From Bacteroidales bacterium (GTDB lineage Bacteria; Bacteroidota; Bacteroidia; Bacteroidales; UBA12077), in NCBI GenBank assembly GCA_016342685.1, contig JAEINU010000011.1, forward strand, positions 1 to 64,000: 64,000 nt of DNA. The letters are read 5' to 3'. The translations under genes were made by a program, and so were the position numbers. Each line of letters starts with the position of its first letter. Within the stretch, counting starts at the first letter, position 1. Shown here piece after piece: positions 8,287 to 18,817 of the stretch. The notes beneath the pieces were generated by a model. The model was not told the DNA's origin, did not search any database, and was given only the letters and a program-made list of their open reading frames with translations.

Positions 8287-9654
8287 TTAACAACAATGCA
8301 TTTGACAAGAATTACATCTCGATAATTCTCCACGTAATCTTTTATCTACCAAGTCCTGAATACGTTCTTGTAATGCTGGAACCTGAATTGTTTTTATTAC
8401 GTCGTATGCAAAAGCAGACATCAACAATAATTTTGCTTCTTTCTTTGGAATACCACGAGTACGCATATAAAATAATGCATCTAAATCTAACTGACCAACC
8501 GTTGCTCCATGACTACATTTTACATCATCGGCATAAATTTCCAACTGAGGCTTTGTTTTAATATCAGCATCATCCGTAAGTAAAATATTATTATTTGATT
8601 GAAATGCTTGTGTTTTTTGTGCATCTTTTCTTACCAACACTTTTCCACTAAATGCACCTGTAGCAAAATCATCTAAAACACCTTTAAACAGCTGATTACT
8701 TGTGCAATTTGGATAAGCATGATCCATATACATGTAATTATCAATATGCTGACCTTTATCTGTTAAATAAAGTCCGGTTGTAGTATTCTCGCAACCTTCG
8801 CCACCTAACATTACGTGAACATTATTTCGAATCAATCCACCATGCAGAGAAATTGTATTTGCATTGACTCTACTATCTCTTTCCTGATGCAGATAAAGAT
8901 TAGAAACTTGTTTCGATCCATTATGCTCATTCTGCATTCTTGAATATTTCAAATCAGCATTTTTTCCTACAAATATTTCCGACACAGAGTTTGTTAAGAA
9001 ATTAGGTCGAGATAAAGTATGATCACAAACAACAATAGACGCTTCGCTATTGTCTTCAAGGATAAATAAATTTCTATGCTGAGTAAAGCCTTCTTCTTCG
9101 TCCATTAAAATATTAATGATTTGAATTGGCTTTTCGATAACCACACCTTTTGGAACATAAAAGAAAACACCGTCTTGTGAAAAAGCTGTATTCATTGCAA
9201 CCAAGCCCTCTTTATCCATTTTTGCATAATTTGCAAAATGCTTTTTCACTAGCTCAGGATATCTTTTTGCCGCTGCTTGGAAACTTCCTATAATCGCTCC
9301 TCCAGGTAATTCATGAATTAAATTTTCTCTATCGTAATACCACCCATTTAAAAGAAGAATAACCTTCGTGTTTAAATCAGGTACATCACATGTGAAAATA
9401 TCATTTACTTCAAATTTGATATTCTTCGGCGACAAATACATCTTGTAGCCATTATCAAATTCATTATTTAGATCAGTATATTTATAATTTTCGTCTTTTT
9501 TATCAGGAATTCCCAATATTTCGAACTGCTTAATGGCCTTTTCGCGAATTTCATTAATATAATCAGGTGAACCATTTTTGATATCATTAATGTGTTCCTG
9601 ATATATATCTAGAAACTTTTGTTTAGGCTCCACTTTTACTTCTTCTAAGCTCAT
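8287..9654 (-). CDS. sufD: SufD, Fe-S scaffold complex subunit
   Basis: 455 residues, beta-helix scaffold partner of SufB and SufC. SHGATVGQLDLDALFYMRTRGI near the C-terminus is the SufB/SufD core signature, with the conserved His. VFFYVPKGVVIEKPI and GKVLVRKDAQKTQAFQSN also match. The protein ends in a Cys-rich tail (LSRCNSCQMHCC) with four Cys and one His, which could bind metal or iron; I cannot say whether this is usual for the lineage. Fourth Cys-ligand function is inference. It lies 38 nt after sufC. Confidence 0.94.
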   Translation of the reverse strand: MSLEEVKVEPKQKFLDIYQEHINDIKNGSPDYINEIREKAIKQFEILGIPDKKDENYKYTDLNNEFDNGYKMYLSPKNIKFEVNDIFTCDVPDLNTKVILLLNGWYYDRENLIHELPGGAIIGSFQAAAKRYPELVKKHFANYAKMDKEGLVAMNTAFSQDGVFFYVPKGVVIEKPIQIINILMDEEEGFTQHRNLFILEDNSEASIVVCDHTLSRPNFLTNSVSEIFVGKNADLKYSRMQNEHNGSKQVSNLYLHQERDSRVNANTISLHGGLIRNNVHVMLGGEGCENTTTGLYLTDKGQHIDNYMYMDHAYPNCTSNQLFKGVLDDFATGAFSGKVLVRKDAQKTQAFQSNNNILLTDDADIKTKPQLEIYADDVKCSHGATVGQLDLDALFYMRTRGIPKKEAKLLLMSAFAYDVIKTIQVPALQERIQDLVDKRLRGELSRCNSCQMHCC

Positions 9655-9692
9655 AATTTGCTTTTTAATTTCCGGAAACTAATTTTAACCTA

Positions 9693-10445
9693 TTAAAGGT
9701 CAACTCCTTTTTTCAACCAATCGTAACCCTTTTCTTCTAACTCAAGAGCTAATTCCTTACCACCTGATTTAATTATTCTCCCGTTATATAATACATGAAC
9801 AAAGTCTGGAACTATATAATCTAATAAACGCTGATAGTGTGTAATCACAATCGTCGCATTATCTTTAGATTTCAATTTATTTACTCCATTAGCAACAATT
9901 CTTAAAGCATCGATATCTAATCCAGAATCCGTTTCATCTAGAATAGATAATTTTGGCTCTAACATTGCCATTTGGAAAATCTCGTTTCTTTTCTTCTCAC
10001 CACCAGAAAAACCTTCATTAACAGATCTACTTGCTAAAGCAGCATCAAGCTCAACCAAATCTTTCTTTTCTCTCATCAATTTTAGAAAGTCTGACGAAGA
10101 CATTGGTTCTAAACCTTTATGCTTTCTTTGCTGATTAACAGCAGTTTTCATAAAGTTTACCATACTTACACCAGGTATTTCAATTGGATACTGAAATCCA
10201 AGAAATATTCCTTCGCTTGCTCTTTCTTCCGGAGTCATTTCAAGAAGATCTTTTTCAAAATAATCAACCTTACCTTCGGTTACTTCGAAAATTTCTCTTC
10301 CAGCTAAAACAGAAGCCAATGTACTTTTCCCAGAACCATTTGGTCCCATGATTGCATGTACTTCACCAGCTTTAACTTCAAAATCAATTCCTTTAAGAAT
10401 TTCTTTACCTTCTATATTTGCGTGTAAATTCTTTATTGATAACAT
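9693..10445 (-). CDS. sufC: SufC, ABC-type ATPase of the SUF complex
   Basis: 250 residues. ATPase that drives conformational change in SufBCD. Walker A GPNGSGKST (about 34-42), ABC signature NEGFSGGEKKRNE (about 145-157), Walker B with LSILDETDSGLD, then the switch His in VITHYQRLLDYI. No membrane segment, as expected for SufC. An AGCTTGTAGC-type repeat lies in the gap before it. Confidence 0.96.
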   Translation of the reverse strand: MLSIKNLHANIEGKEILKGIDFEVKAGEVHAIMGPNGSGKSTLASVLAGREIFEVTEGKVDYFEKDLLEMTPEERASEGIFLGFQYPIEIPGVSMVNFMKTAVNQQRKHKGLEPMSSSDFLKLMREKKDLVELDAALASRSVNEGFSGGEKKRNEIFQMAMLEPKLSILDETDSGLDIDALRIVANGVNKLKSKDNATIVITHYQRLLDYIVPDFVHVLYNGRIIKSGGKELALELEEKGYDWLKKGVDL

Positions 10446-10462
10446 GTTTCTTTTATTTTGTC

Positions 10463-10490
10463 GATAGCTTCAAGCTACAAGCTATAAGCT
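10463..10490. repeat. AGCTTGTAGC-family short repeat between sufB and sufC
   Basis: The segment AGCTTCAAGCTACAAGCTAT followed by AAGCT is a run of AGCT-centred half repeats, similar to the inverted repeats around the four-helix-bundle gene. It occupies most of the 82-nt sufB-sufC gap. The wider family is probably a dispersed REP-like element. Confidence 0.6.
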
Positions 10491-10527
10491 AAAGGTTTAT
10501 ATTTCTAATTAATAATTCTTAATTAAA

Positions 10528-11976
10528 TTATCCAACACTTCCTTCTAAACTTATTGCTAAAAGCTTCTGTGCTTCAACAGCAAATTCCATTGGTAACTTA
10601 TTTAAAACTTCCTTAGCGTATCCGTTCACAATTAATCCAATTGCATCTTCGGTTTTAATACCGCGCTGATTGCAGTAGAATATTTGATCTTCACCAATTT
10701 TAGAAGTTGTTGCTTCATGCTCAACTACCGCATCTTTATTGTCAACTTCTATATAAGGAAATGTATGCGCTCCACATTTATCGCCAAGTAATAAACTATC
10801 ACATTGGGAGAAATTACGTGCGTTTGTTGCATTCTTAACAACTTTAACCAGACCACGATAACTATTTTGGCTTACTCCTGCCGAAATACCTTTAGAAACA
10901 ATAATACTTTTGGTATTTTTACCAATATGTATCATTTTTGATCCAGTATCTGCTTGCTGGTGATTGTTTGTAACAGCAACAGAATAAAATTCCCCAACTG
11001 AATTATCTCCCAACAAAATACAACTAGGATACTTCCATGTTACTGCGGAACCTGTTTCAACTTGTGTCCAAGAAATTTTAGAATTATTACCTGCACATTT
11101 TCCACGCTTGGTAACAAAATTATAAATCCCTCCTTTACCATTCTTATCTCCAGGATACCAATTTTGTACCGTAGAATATTTTACTTCGGCATTTTTAGCA
11201 GCAACAATTTCAACAATAGCTGCATGAAGCTGATTTTCATCGCGCTGTGGCGCTGTACAACCTTCTAGATAACTTACATAAGCATCGTCTTCAGCAACAA
11301 TTAATGTTCTTTCGAACTGACCAGTATTAGCCGCATTTATTCTGAAGTATGTTGATAATTCCATCGGACAACGAACTCCTTTTGGAATAAAGCAAAATGA
11401 ACCATCACTAAATACAGCTGAGTTTAATGCTGCAAAATAATTGTCGGTGTATGGAACTACTGATCCCATATATTTTTTAACCAAATCGGGATGTTCTTGA
11501 ACTGCTTCACTAAATGAACAAAAAATAATTCCTAATTCGGCTAAACTTTCTTTAAATGTTGTTTTTACCGAAACACTATCCATTACAGCATCAACAGCAA
11601 CTCCAGACATCATTTTTTGTTCGTCTAAAGGAATTCCTAGCTTATCGAAAGTTGCTTTTAAATCAGGATCAACATCGTCCATGCTTTCCAAAGTAACTTT
11701 TTGCTTTGGTGCAGAATAATATATTATATCCTGATAATTAATTTCAGGGATTTTTAAATGAGCCCATTCAGGCATTTTCATTGTCTGCCAATATCTAAAA
11801 GCTTTTAATCTTGACTCTAGCATGAACTCAGGCTCATTCTTCTTTTGTGAAATTAATCGAACAACATCCTCATTTAAGCCTTTTGCAATCGATTCATTTT
11901 CAATATCAGTAACGAAACCATACTTGTATTCACCTTGAGTTACTTCATTTAATATTTTATCTTGATCTTTTTCCAT
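10528..11976 (-). CDS. sufB: SufB, Fe-S scaffold complex subunit
   Basis: 482 residues, the normal SufB length. SufB is the site of cluster assembly within SufBC2D. Visible are [10 protein letters not shown] at the start, [41 protein letters not shown] with the conserved Cys, [17 protein letters not shown] and [19 protein letters not shown]. First gene of the operon sufB-C-D-S-E-DUF59. It is divergent from thiL, with 143 nt of AT-rich promoter region between. Confidence 0.96.
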   Translation of the reverse strand: MEKDQDKILNEVTQGEYKYGFVTDIENESIAKGLNEDVVRLISQKKNEPEFMLESRLKAFRYWQTMKMPEWAHLKIPEINYQDIIYYSAPKQKVTLESMDDVDPDLKATFDKLGIPLDEQKMMSGVAVDAVMDSVSVKTTFKESLAELGIIFCSFSEAVQEHPDLVKKYMGSVVPYTDNYFAALNSAVFSDGSFCFIPKGVRCPMELSTYFRINAANTGQFERTLIVAEDDAYVSYLEGCTAPQRDENQLHAAIVEIVAAKNAEVKYSTVQNWYPGDKNGKGGIYNFVTKRGKCAGNNSKISWTQVETGSAVTWKYPSCILLGDNSVGEFYSVAVTNNHQQADTGSKMIHIGKNTKSIIVSKGISAGVSQNSYRGLVKVVKNATNARNFSQCDSLLLGDKCGAHTFPYIEVDNKDAVVEHEATTSKIGEDQIFYCNQRGIKTEDAIGLIVNGYAKEVLNKLPMEFAVEAQKLLAISLEGSVG

Positions 11977-12119
11977 AAATTTGCAAAATCATTGTAAAAA
12001 CCTAGCACTGTGTTTAAATAGATTAAATCTAAATAGAGTGCAAATATATTTAAAATTTAACAAGAATTAAAGCAAGATTGTTTAATCTTTTTTTTATATG
12101 ATATATATCAATTTGTAAA

Positions 12120-13166
12120 ATGAGCGAAAATAAAAATAAACTTCGGAACATATCGGAATTAGGGGAGTTTGGACTAATCGACCTTATCACGAAAAACGTT
12201 ACAATTCATCATAAAAATACGGTAATGGGAATTGGAGATGATGCTGCTATAATAGATAATGGAAAACTATGTTCTGTTGTTACAACAGACCTACTTGTAG
12301 AAGGTATCCATTTTAATCTGATATATACTCCTTTAAAACATTTAGGCTACAAAGCAGTTGTTGTTAACTTATCGGATGTTTACGCCATGAATGCTACACC
12401 TAAGCAAATTACGGTATCGATTGCTATATCGGGGAAATTTGCAGTTGAGCATATAGAAGAAATCTATGAAGGAATCAACTTAGCGTGTAAACATTATAAT
12501 GTTGATTTAGTTGGTGGTGATACATCATCATCGATGACTGGATTAGCAATAAGTGTTACAGCTATTGGAGAAGCAAAAAAAGAAGATATTGCGTATAGAA
12601 GCACTGCAAATAAAAACGACATATTATGTGTAACTGGTGACTTAGGTGCTGCATATATGGGTCTGCAATTGTTAGAACGTGAAAAAGAAATCTTCAAATC
12701 TACAGACGGTGCTCAACCCAAACTTGATGGATATGATTATATCTTAGAGCGCCAATTAAAACCTGAAGCCAGAAAAGATGTGATTGAGTTATTAAAAGAA
12801 CTTAAAGTTAAGCCTACTTCGATGATTGACATCTCCGACGGATTATCTTCTGAAATATTGCACATTTGCAAAAAATCGGATGTAGGTTGTAAAATATTCC
12901 AAGAGAAAATTCCAATTGATCAGAATACAGAACAAATGGCTAAAGAGCTCAACATGGAGCCCTTAATTGCAGCATTAAATGGTGGTGAAGATTATGAATT
13001 ATTATTTACAATCGACATTAATGATCTTGATAAAATTAAAGACCAGCCTATGATTCATGCAATAGGTCATATTGCAGACAAAGAACATGGTGCTGTTATG
13101 ATTACAAATGCCGGACAAAGTATTACCCTTGAAGCGCAAGGCTGGAATCAAATGAAAGAAGAGTAA
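12120..13166 (+). CDS. thiL: Thiamine-monophosphate kinase ThiL
   Basis: 348 residues. Phosphorylates thiamine monophosphate to the active cofactor thiamine diphosphate. AIRS-type ATP-grasp-like fold marks: GIGDDAAI (about 38-45), TTDLLVEGIHFN, NLSDVYAMNATP, VDLVGGDTSSS and MIDISDGLSSE. Length matches the family (about 320-350). A good terminator follows 25 nt after the stop, so it is monocistronic. Confidence 0.95.
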   Translation: MSENKNKLRNISELGEFGLIDLITKNVTIHHKNTVMGIGDDAAIIDNGKLCSVVTTDLLVEGIHFNLIYTPLKHLGYKAVVVNLSDVYAMNATPKQITVSIAISGKFAVEHIEEIYEGINLACKHYNVDLVGGDTSSSMTGLAISVTAIGEAKKEDIAYRSTANKNDILCVTGDLGAAYMGLQLLEREKEIFKSTDGAQPKLDGYDYILERQLKPEARKDVIELLKELKVKPTSMIDISDGLSSEILHICKKSDVGCKIFQEKIPIDQNTEQMAKELNMEPLIAALNGGEDYELLFTIDINDLDKIKDQPMIHAIGHIADKEHGAVMITNAGQSITLEAQGWNQMKEE

Positions 13167-13191
13167 AAAACAGTAAAATAATAAATATTGG

Positions 13192-13227
13192 AAGGGCTGT
13201 CATATAAAAATTTGACGGCCCTTTTTA
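13192..13227 (+). terminator. Intrinsic terminator after thiL
   Basis: Stem AAGGGCTGTCA (13192-13202) and TGACGGCCCTT (13213-13223), with one G-U pair and a 10-nt loop, followed by a T run to 13227. Confidence 0.85.
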
Positions 13228-13461
13228 TAAAATCACACCTAACTTTATGTATGATATATACCACCTCAAATACTTTTTATTTGAATTTCAAAAACGAAAC
13301 TTACATATAGAGTGTAACTTTTAGACCTCCGCTATCGTCTTTTTAAAAATATTTTTAACAACCCACTATTAATTAAGAGAAATTATAAATTAATTCACTT
13401 TTAATACTTGAATATAACGTAATCTTAAAATACCTTAGTTAATTATATAAAATCCGAAACT

Positions 13462-15837
13462 ATGATTCGAAATTATATTATTATTTCTCTTCGCTATTTA
13501 TGGAAAAACTTCTTATTTGTTGGCATTAATATTTTAGGATTAGCAGTTGCTCTAGCCATATGTATAACCGCCTACCTAAACAATAAATATGATATGGATT
13601 GGGATAAAACCCATGCAAACTATAATAATATATACAAAATAAATATTACCCGAGAAATTCAAGATAGGCAGCAAGAATATGGAATAACACCCTTTGCATT
13701 AGCTCCTGTTATGAAACAAGACATTTCAGGAATTGATGAAATTAGTCGTTATGTAAATTCATATTCTCCAGTTAAAGTTGATGATAAAATCTTTAATAAA
13801 AGGATTGCATATGTTGATCCTAATTTTGGTGATGTTTTTACAATACCTTTAATAAAAGGAGATCCAAAAGCATTGAAGAAAAAAGGATCAATATTAATAA
13901 GCGAACGAATTGCTGAAATATATTTTGGAAAAGAAGATCCGATAGGAAAATTAATTTCGGTTATAAATGATCAGGATTTGGAAACAAGCTTTATTATTGA
14001 AGGTATTTTTAAAAACAATCCTCTTAACAGTAGTTTTCGGCACGAATTAATAACTCAAATCGAAAACTATAGAGATATGTGGAAAGTTGACGAGCAAAAT
14101 TGGGATACATGGGTTGCAGCAACTTTTCTTTTAATAAATAATCCAGAAAACTTACCTGAAATTAATCAACACTTAAAAACGTATATTCCAGTTCAAAATA
14201 ATGCACGCGACGACTGGAAAATAACCAGTTTCTTTACAAAAACACTTAAAGATATATCAGAAGACAGAGACGTTTGGGCCAGTTGGCTCTGGGAAAGTTT
14301 TCATCCAGCAGCTGTTTCTGCGCCACCAATTATGGCAATTCTTATTTTAATTATAGCTGCCTTCAATTTTATGAACTCAGCTATTTCGTTTGCTGGCAAG
14401 AGACTAAAAGAAATTGGACTTAGGAAAGTTTTTGGGGGATTAAGAAGACATATAGTTATCCAATTTTTAAGTGAAAACTTAATAGTAACACTAATAGCTG
14501 TAATACTAGGAATTTTTTTTAGCGGTTTTCTAGTCCCGAAATATTCAAGTATGTGGGAATACATGGATATTGAATTGAATTTTTTAAAAGATCCTACACT
14601 CATTCTTTTTATTGTTTTATTATGGATTTTTACCGCTTTGCTTGCTGGTGCTTACCCTGCTTTTTATGTGAGTAAATTTAATCCTGTAAAGATATTTAGA
14701 GACAAACTCAAATTAAGTGGCAGAAATCGTTTTTCTAGGTTCTTATTAGGATTTCAGTTCTTTGTTTCTGTAATGGCTTTGGTATCAGGAGTTATGTTTG
14801 CACAAAATGCAATGTTTCAGGAAAATCTCAACCTAGGATACGATAAAGAAAATATAATAATTCTTCAAATGCATAATCAGGACGATTACAAACCTTTTGA
14901 ACAAATTATAAAAAGCAATCCGAAAATAGAAATGTATGCTGGCACCAATTACCATATTGGTTACGGAAACTATAATCGTTCTATTAAATACTTAGATCAA
15001 AAAATTGAGACTGGAATAATGCATATTGGTCATGATTATTTAAAAACAATGGGTGTTAACATTATAAATGGCAGAAGTTTTTCTCTTCAAAATCAAGGAA
15101 ACGACATTGCTGATAATAATATTCTGGTTAATGAAAAATTTATTTCCGATTTTGGGTTAAAAAATCCGATTGGTGAAACTGTTCTAATGAATGATACATT
15201 ACCTCTAAGAATAGTTGGTGTTACCAATGATATTTATCTTTACGGAACATGGTCGGAAATTGAACCTTTAATTTTTAGACTCTCACAAGAAGAAGATTAT
15301 AGAAATATTGCAGTTAAGTCTTCCGATAAAAATATAGAGGCGGTTAACGACTTTTTAAAATCAGAATGGGCCGAGCTCGTTCCAAATTATCCATATGAAG
15401 GCAGGTACCAGGAGGAACTTCTTGAAGAAGCAAAACAGGTTAATAAAAACATTAAAGTTATGTTTGTTTTTTTAGCAATATGCGCCCTATTTCTATCAGC
15501 AATAGGGCTTTATACTCTCGTTAGTTTAAGTGTAATAAATAGAACCAAAGAAATTGGAATAAGAAAAGTCCTAGGTTCATCTATTCAAAAAATTATGCTA
15601 ATAATTACAAAGCCATTTACCATTATAATTATTATCTTTTCTTTTTTAGGTTGTGGTGCTGGTTATTATTTATCTGATATGCTAATGAATAGCATCTGGG
15701 GTAAATACATGTCGGCCAGTATAATGAGCTTTTTAATACCATTAGTAATTATTTTTACAATATCTATTGGCACAATAGTTTGGAGAGTATATAAGGCTGC
15801 GACTCAAAACCCGTCGAACTCATTACGATATGAATAA
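13462..15837 (+). CDS. FtsX/MacB-type ABC transporter permease
   Basis: 791 residues with two FtsX units: an N-terminal TM helix (about 14-36) and MacB-type periplasmic domain, a TM cluster (about 285-410), a second TM near 430, a second periplasmic domain, and a C-terminal TM cluster (about 665-780). The FtsX coupling motif occurs twice, as GKRLKEIGLRKVFGG and NRTKEIGIRKVLGSS. By family it is a mechanotransmission permease moving lipoproteins, peptides or drugs. No ATPase or adaptor lies next to it, so its partner is encoded elsewhere. Solitary gene, closed by a terminator. Confidence 0.9.
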   Translation: MIRNYIIISLRYLWKNFLFVGINILGLAVALAICITAYLNNKYDMDWDKTHANYNNIYKINITREIQDRQQEYGITPFALAPVMKQDISGIDEISRYVNSYSPVKVDDKIFNKRIAYVDPNFGDVFTIPLIKGDPKALKKKGSILISERIAEIYFGKEDPIGKLISVINDQDLETSFIIEGIFKNNPLNSSFRHELITQIENYRDMWKVDEQNWDTWVAATFLLINNPENLPEINQHLKTYIPVQNNARDDWKITSFFTKTLKDISEDRDVWASWLWESFHPAAVSAPPIMAILILIIAAFNFMNSAISFAGKRLKEIGLRKVFGGLRRHIVIQFLSENLIVTLIAVILGIFFSGFLVPKYSSMWEYMDIELNFLKDPTLILFIVLLWIFTALLAGAYPAFYVSKFNPVKIFRDKLKLSGRNRFSRFLLGFQFFVSVMALVSGVMFAQNAMFQENLNLGYDKENIIILQMHNQDDYKPFEQIIKSNPKIEMYAGTNYHIGYGNYNRSIKYLDQKIETGIMHIGHDYLKTMGVNIINGRSFSLQNQGNDIADNNILVNEKFISDFGLKNPIGETVLMNDTLPLRIVGVTNDIYLYGTWSEIEPLIFRLSQEEDYRNIAVKSSDKNIEAVNDFLKSEWAELVPNYPYEGRYQEELLEEAKQVNKNIKVMFVFLAICALFLSAIGLYTLVSLSVINRTKEIGIRKVLGSSIQKIMLIITKPFTIIIIIFSFLGCGAGYYLSDMLMNSIWGKYMSASIMSFLIPLVIIFTISIGTIVWRVYKAATQNPSNSLRYE

Positions 15838-15838
15838 A

Positions 15839-15866
15839 AAAAGGAGCAAAAATTGCTCCTTTTCAA
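15839..15866. terminator. Intrinsic bidirectional terminator
   Basis: Perfect 11-bp stem AAAAGGAGCAA (15839-15849) and TTGCTCCTTTT (15853-15863) with a 3-nt loop, between convergent genes ending at 15837 (+) and 15884 (-). Confidence 0.85.
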
Positions 15867-15883
15867 CTAATTAATTTAAACTT

Positions 15884-18085
15884 CTAGTTGGTTCTTTTTA
15901 TATAAGCATTCGGATATCCCAATTCTGCAATCTTCGATAATTCATCCTTTGCATCGCTAAAGCTAGCGTAATCTCCTACTGTATATCTATAATAATCATC
16001 TGCTCCTTTTGTAACAGCTACTGATGACAATGTTTTAAAATATTCGGGTTTAACCGGAATTATTAAAGCCATTATTTGAATAGTGTACTTTGGAGTTACA
16101 TTATTAACTCTAACATATGAATCAGTGTATCCAAGTTCATGAATTTGCTTTTTCAGTGACTGAGCTTCAGCATAAGTTTCGAATGAACCCACAGTATAAC
16201 GATAAAAACCATCTTCATATTTTTTCAATTGCACACCGTCTATATCCTTAAAATAGTTCACCTCAACAGGAATGCGAAGAGCCATTAACTGCACTGAGTA
16301 CGTTTTTTGTCCAGAAACAACCGTTGTTTTAGGAACATACTTAACTACTTTCTTTTCGGGAACTATTGGCTTTGGTTTTTCTTCAATAATTTCAGATTCT
16401 TCTTCAACTACTGGCTCCACAAGCTTCTCTTCAACGACTTCTTCGACTATGGGTTCTGGAACAATTTCTTCAACAACAGCAAGCACAGGTGTTTCTTCAA
16501 TAACTTCTGGCTCAACAACTTCTGCAACGAGTTCTGGCTCTTCAGTTTCTAAAGGTTTTAACATAGCTTCAAAAGGGAATTCCGCTTCAGAATAATCCTC
16601 AGGAATAAGAATTTCTTTATTTACAGGCTCAAAATTTTCACTACTTACTGAAACTAAATATTTTCCTGGATTAATTTCAAAATTAAACCGACCATTATTT
16701 GCTTGAATATTTTCCGCAACATCCCCCCCCTCGGTATCAACAAGTGAAATTTTCAGATCACTTTCGTTAATATTTTCGTTATTTGCAGAGTTTTTTACTA
16801 CACCAGCTAAATTAATTTTTGGTAAAATTGTAAGGTAATAAATATCGTTTTTACCTACCGATGTTGTATCGTATCTGGAAATAAATCCTGATGAAGTAGA
16901 ATTATCAGGCACAAAAAACAAGTCGTTACCAAAAGAGTTTGCTGGATAACCCAAGTTAATAGCATTTGATCCTCCTGCTAAATCCACATAAAAAATATCA
17001 TACCCCCCAATGCTGGAATGTCCTTGTGAGCTAAAAAACAAAAATCTACCATCAGGCGTTATAAAGGGAGTTTCTTCATTAAAAGCTGTATTTACATTCG
17101 ACCCCAGGTTCTCTGGTTCGCCCCAATCTCCTTTTGGGCCCTTTTGGGATTTATAAATATCCAAACCTCCTAAACCGCCTTCCCTATTACTAGTAAAATA
17201 TAATGTATTTCCATCTTTAGATACACAAGCATGCGTTTCGTTACTCTTCTTTCCGTTTATTTTTTTCCCCAACTTATAAGTGTTTGCCCACGATCTACCT
17301 TCTTTAAGACTAACATAAATATCGTTGTTATCTGCATCATCTGTTGCAAGATATAGTTCATTACCATCGTATGATAAACTCGAACTTCTTAAGTAATATT
17401 TACTACTAACTTTTTCGGTGATTTTTTTTGGTTGCGCCCATACTCCATTTACTTTTTTTGCAGAGTATAAATCAATATAATTTCGTGTGTATGAAGTAAA
17501 AACCATTGTTTGCCCATCGCCCGAAATAACTGCACCAAAATTTGATTTGTCATCATTTAAAGGCGCTCCAAGATTTTTCACAACCACTCTCTCTGGTTTG
17601 ACAATTGCACTTTTAGCGTTTTCACAGCTTGCTAATCGTTGCAATACAATAGGGTAAAATTCATTTTCTGGATTTATCAGATTCTTAAAATTATTATATA
17701 CAGTAATAGCTTCATCTATTCTGTTAAAAGTTTGATAAGCTTGTCCTAAATACAACAATACATCAACAGGCGTTCTAACTTCCCGTAACGATTTCTCATT
17801 AAAATCGAGGGCTATATCTTGCGAAGCTTCTTCTAAATATTCAATTGAAAGTTCTTTTTGGTCGTCGGTAAGTAAATATAATTGACCAATTCTATATTTG
17901 GCCAAAGAATGTTTTGGCACTTCTTTTAACATTCTTCGATAAACATCAATCGCATTATCATATTTTTTTTCGTCAACTAAATATTGAGCTTCACCTTCAA
18001 GATAATAAATTTCATTCCAATCCTGAGCAAATAATCTACTGCTAAACAGAACGATAGAAATCAGGAATATTAAATACTTGTACAT
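15884..18085 (-). CDS. TPR - PD40 propeller - SPOR envelope protein
   Basis: 733 residues with a signal peptide (cleaved near residue 20, SRLFAQ). In order: TPR-like helices (about 25-150), WD40-like PD40 repeats (about 165-420, e.g. MVFTSYTRNYIDLYSAKK, LYFTSNREGGLGGLDIYK), a carboxypeptidase-regulatory-like domain (about 425-510), a Glu/Pro/Val-rich spacer (about 515-590) and two SPOR domains (about 597-660 and 668-733, each with a YRYTVG core). Related Bacteroidota proteins usually end in an OmpA domain; here SPOR repeats, which bind denuded peptidoglycan, replace it. Likely a periplasmic envelope or division-linked protein. A C8 run in the coding region lies at 16733-16740. Confidence 0.85.
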   Translation of the reverse strand: MYKYLIFLISIVLFSSRLFAQDWNEIYYLEGEAQYLVDEKKYDNAIDVYRRMLKEVPKHSLAKYRIGQLYLLTDDQKELSIEYLEEASQDIALDFNEKSLREVRTPVDVLLYLGQAYQTFNRIDEAITVYNNFKNLINPENEFYPIVLQRLASCENAKSAIVKPERVVVKNLGAPLNDDKSNFGAVISGDGQTMVFTSYTRNYIDLYSAKKVNGVWAQPKKITEKVSSKYYLRSSSLSYDGNELYLATDDADNNDIYVSLKEGRSWANTYKLGKKINGKKSNETHACVSKDGNTLYFTSNREGGLGGLDIYKSQKGPKGDWGEPENLGSNVNTAFNEETPFITPDGRFLFFSSQGHSSIGGYDIFYVDLAGGSNAINLGYPANSFGNDLFFVPDNSTSSGFISRYDTTSVGKNDIYYLTILPKINLAGVVKNSANNENINESDLKISLVDTEGGDVAENIQANNGRFNFEINPGKYLVSVSSENFEPVNKEILIPEDYSEAEFPFEAMLKPLETEEPELVAEVVEPEVIEETPVLAVVEEIVPEPIVEEVVEEKLVEPVVEEESEIIEEKPKPIVPEKKVVKYVPKTTVVSGQKTYSVQLMALRIPVEVNYFKDIDGVQLKKYEDGFYRYTVGSFETYAEAQSLKKQIHELGYTDSYVRVNNVTPKYTIQIMALIIPVKPEYFKTLSSVAVTKGADDYYRYTVGDYASFSDAKDELSKIAELGYPNAYIKRTN

Positions 18086-18274
18086 TAGAGTTACTTTAGG
18101 TTTACGTCAATATATTCTAACGTTATTGACTGTATTAAGTTAGTATGTTTTGATGAAATAATCAAATTAATAAAGAAGCGGTTAATATTCTTATACTAAA
18201 AGCTAAACATGTTCTTGTTTAATGATAACTTTAAGCAAAATGGCAAATTACCTCATATAAGAGCTAAATAAATT

Positions 18275-18808
18275 TTAAAATATTGACATTCCAGTCTTTG
18301 AAGTAAAAAGCTCCAGAGCCTTCATTCCTGCCAATGAGTTTCCTTTTTTGTTTAAAGCCGGACTCCATACAGCCACACTTAGCTCATTTGGGATAATTGC
18401 CGCTATTCCTCCCCCAACACCACTTTTCCCAGGCATTCCAACCAAATAAGCAAAATCGCCTGCCTCATCATAAGTTCCACATGAAAGCATTAAAGCATTA
18501 ATTCTTTTTGCCTGACTTTCTGTTAAAATTCTTTTTTGAGATCCTGGAACTAAGCCATGATTACTCAGAAATAAAAACGATTTTGAAAGCTCAGAAACTG
18601 TCATTGTAATAGAGCAGTGATGAAAATACAGATCAAGTACTTCTTCAACATCGTTTTTAATATTCGAATGACTCTTTAAGTAATTAACCAAAGCTGCATT
18701 AGTATATCCATTTTCACGTTCAGATTGTGCAATATTTTCATCATAACTAATAGTATCCGATCCGCTTAACTTTTTTACAAAACTCAACAATTCGCTATAT
18801 GGATCATC
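18275..18808 (-). pseudogene. glsA: Glutaminase (GlsA family), C-terminal half only
   Basis: The frame encodes the C-terminal half of a serine-dependent glutaminase: DDPYSELLSFVKK, SERENGYTNAALVNYL, FHHCSITMTVSELS and YLVGMPGKSGVGGGIAAIIP with the family S-G-V-G-G-G loop. About 130 N-terminal residues, including the catalytic Ser-x-x-Lys, are missing, against a family length near 305. The frame becomes unrelated at about 18809-18817, exactly where transposase homology starts on the other strand. Only a TTG could start it, so it is almost certainly inactive. Confidence 0.85.
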
Positions 18809-18817
18809 AAATAAACT

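Noticed and set aside
16272-16595. Ser/Thr-rich plus-strand frame
   Set aside because: It is the antisense shadow of the Glu/Pro/Val-rich spacer of the PD40-SPOR gene.
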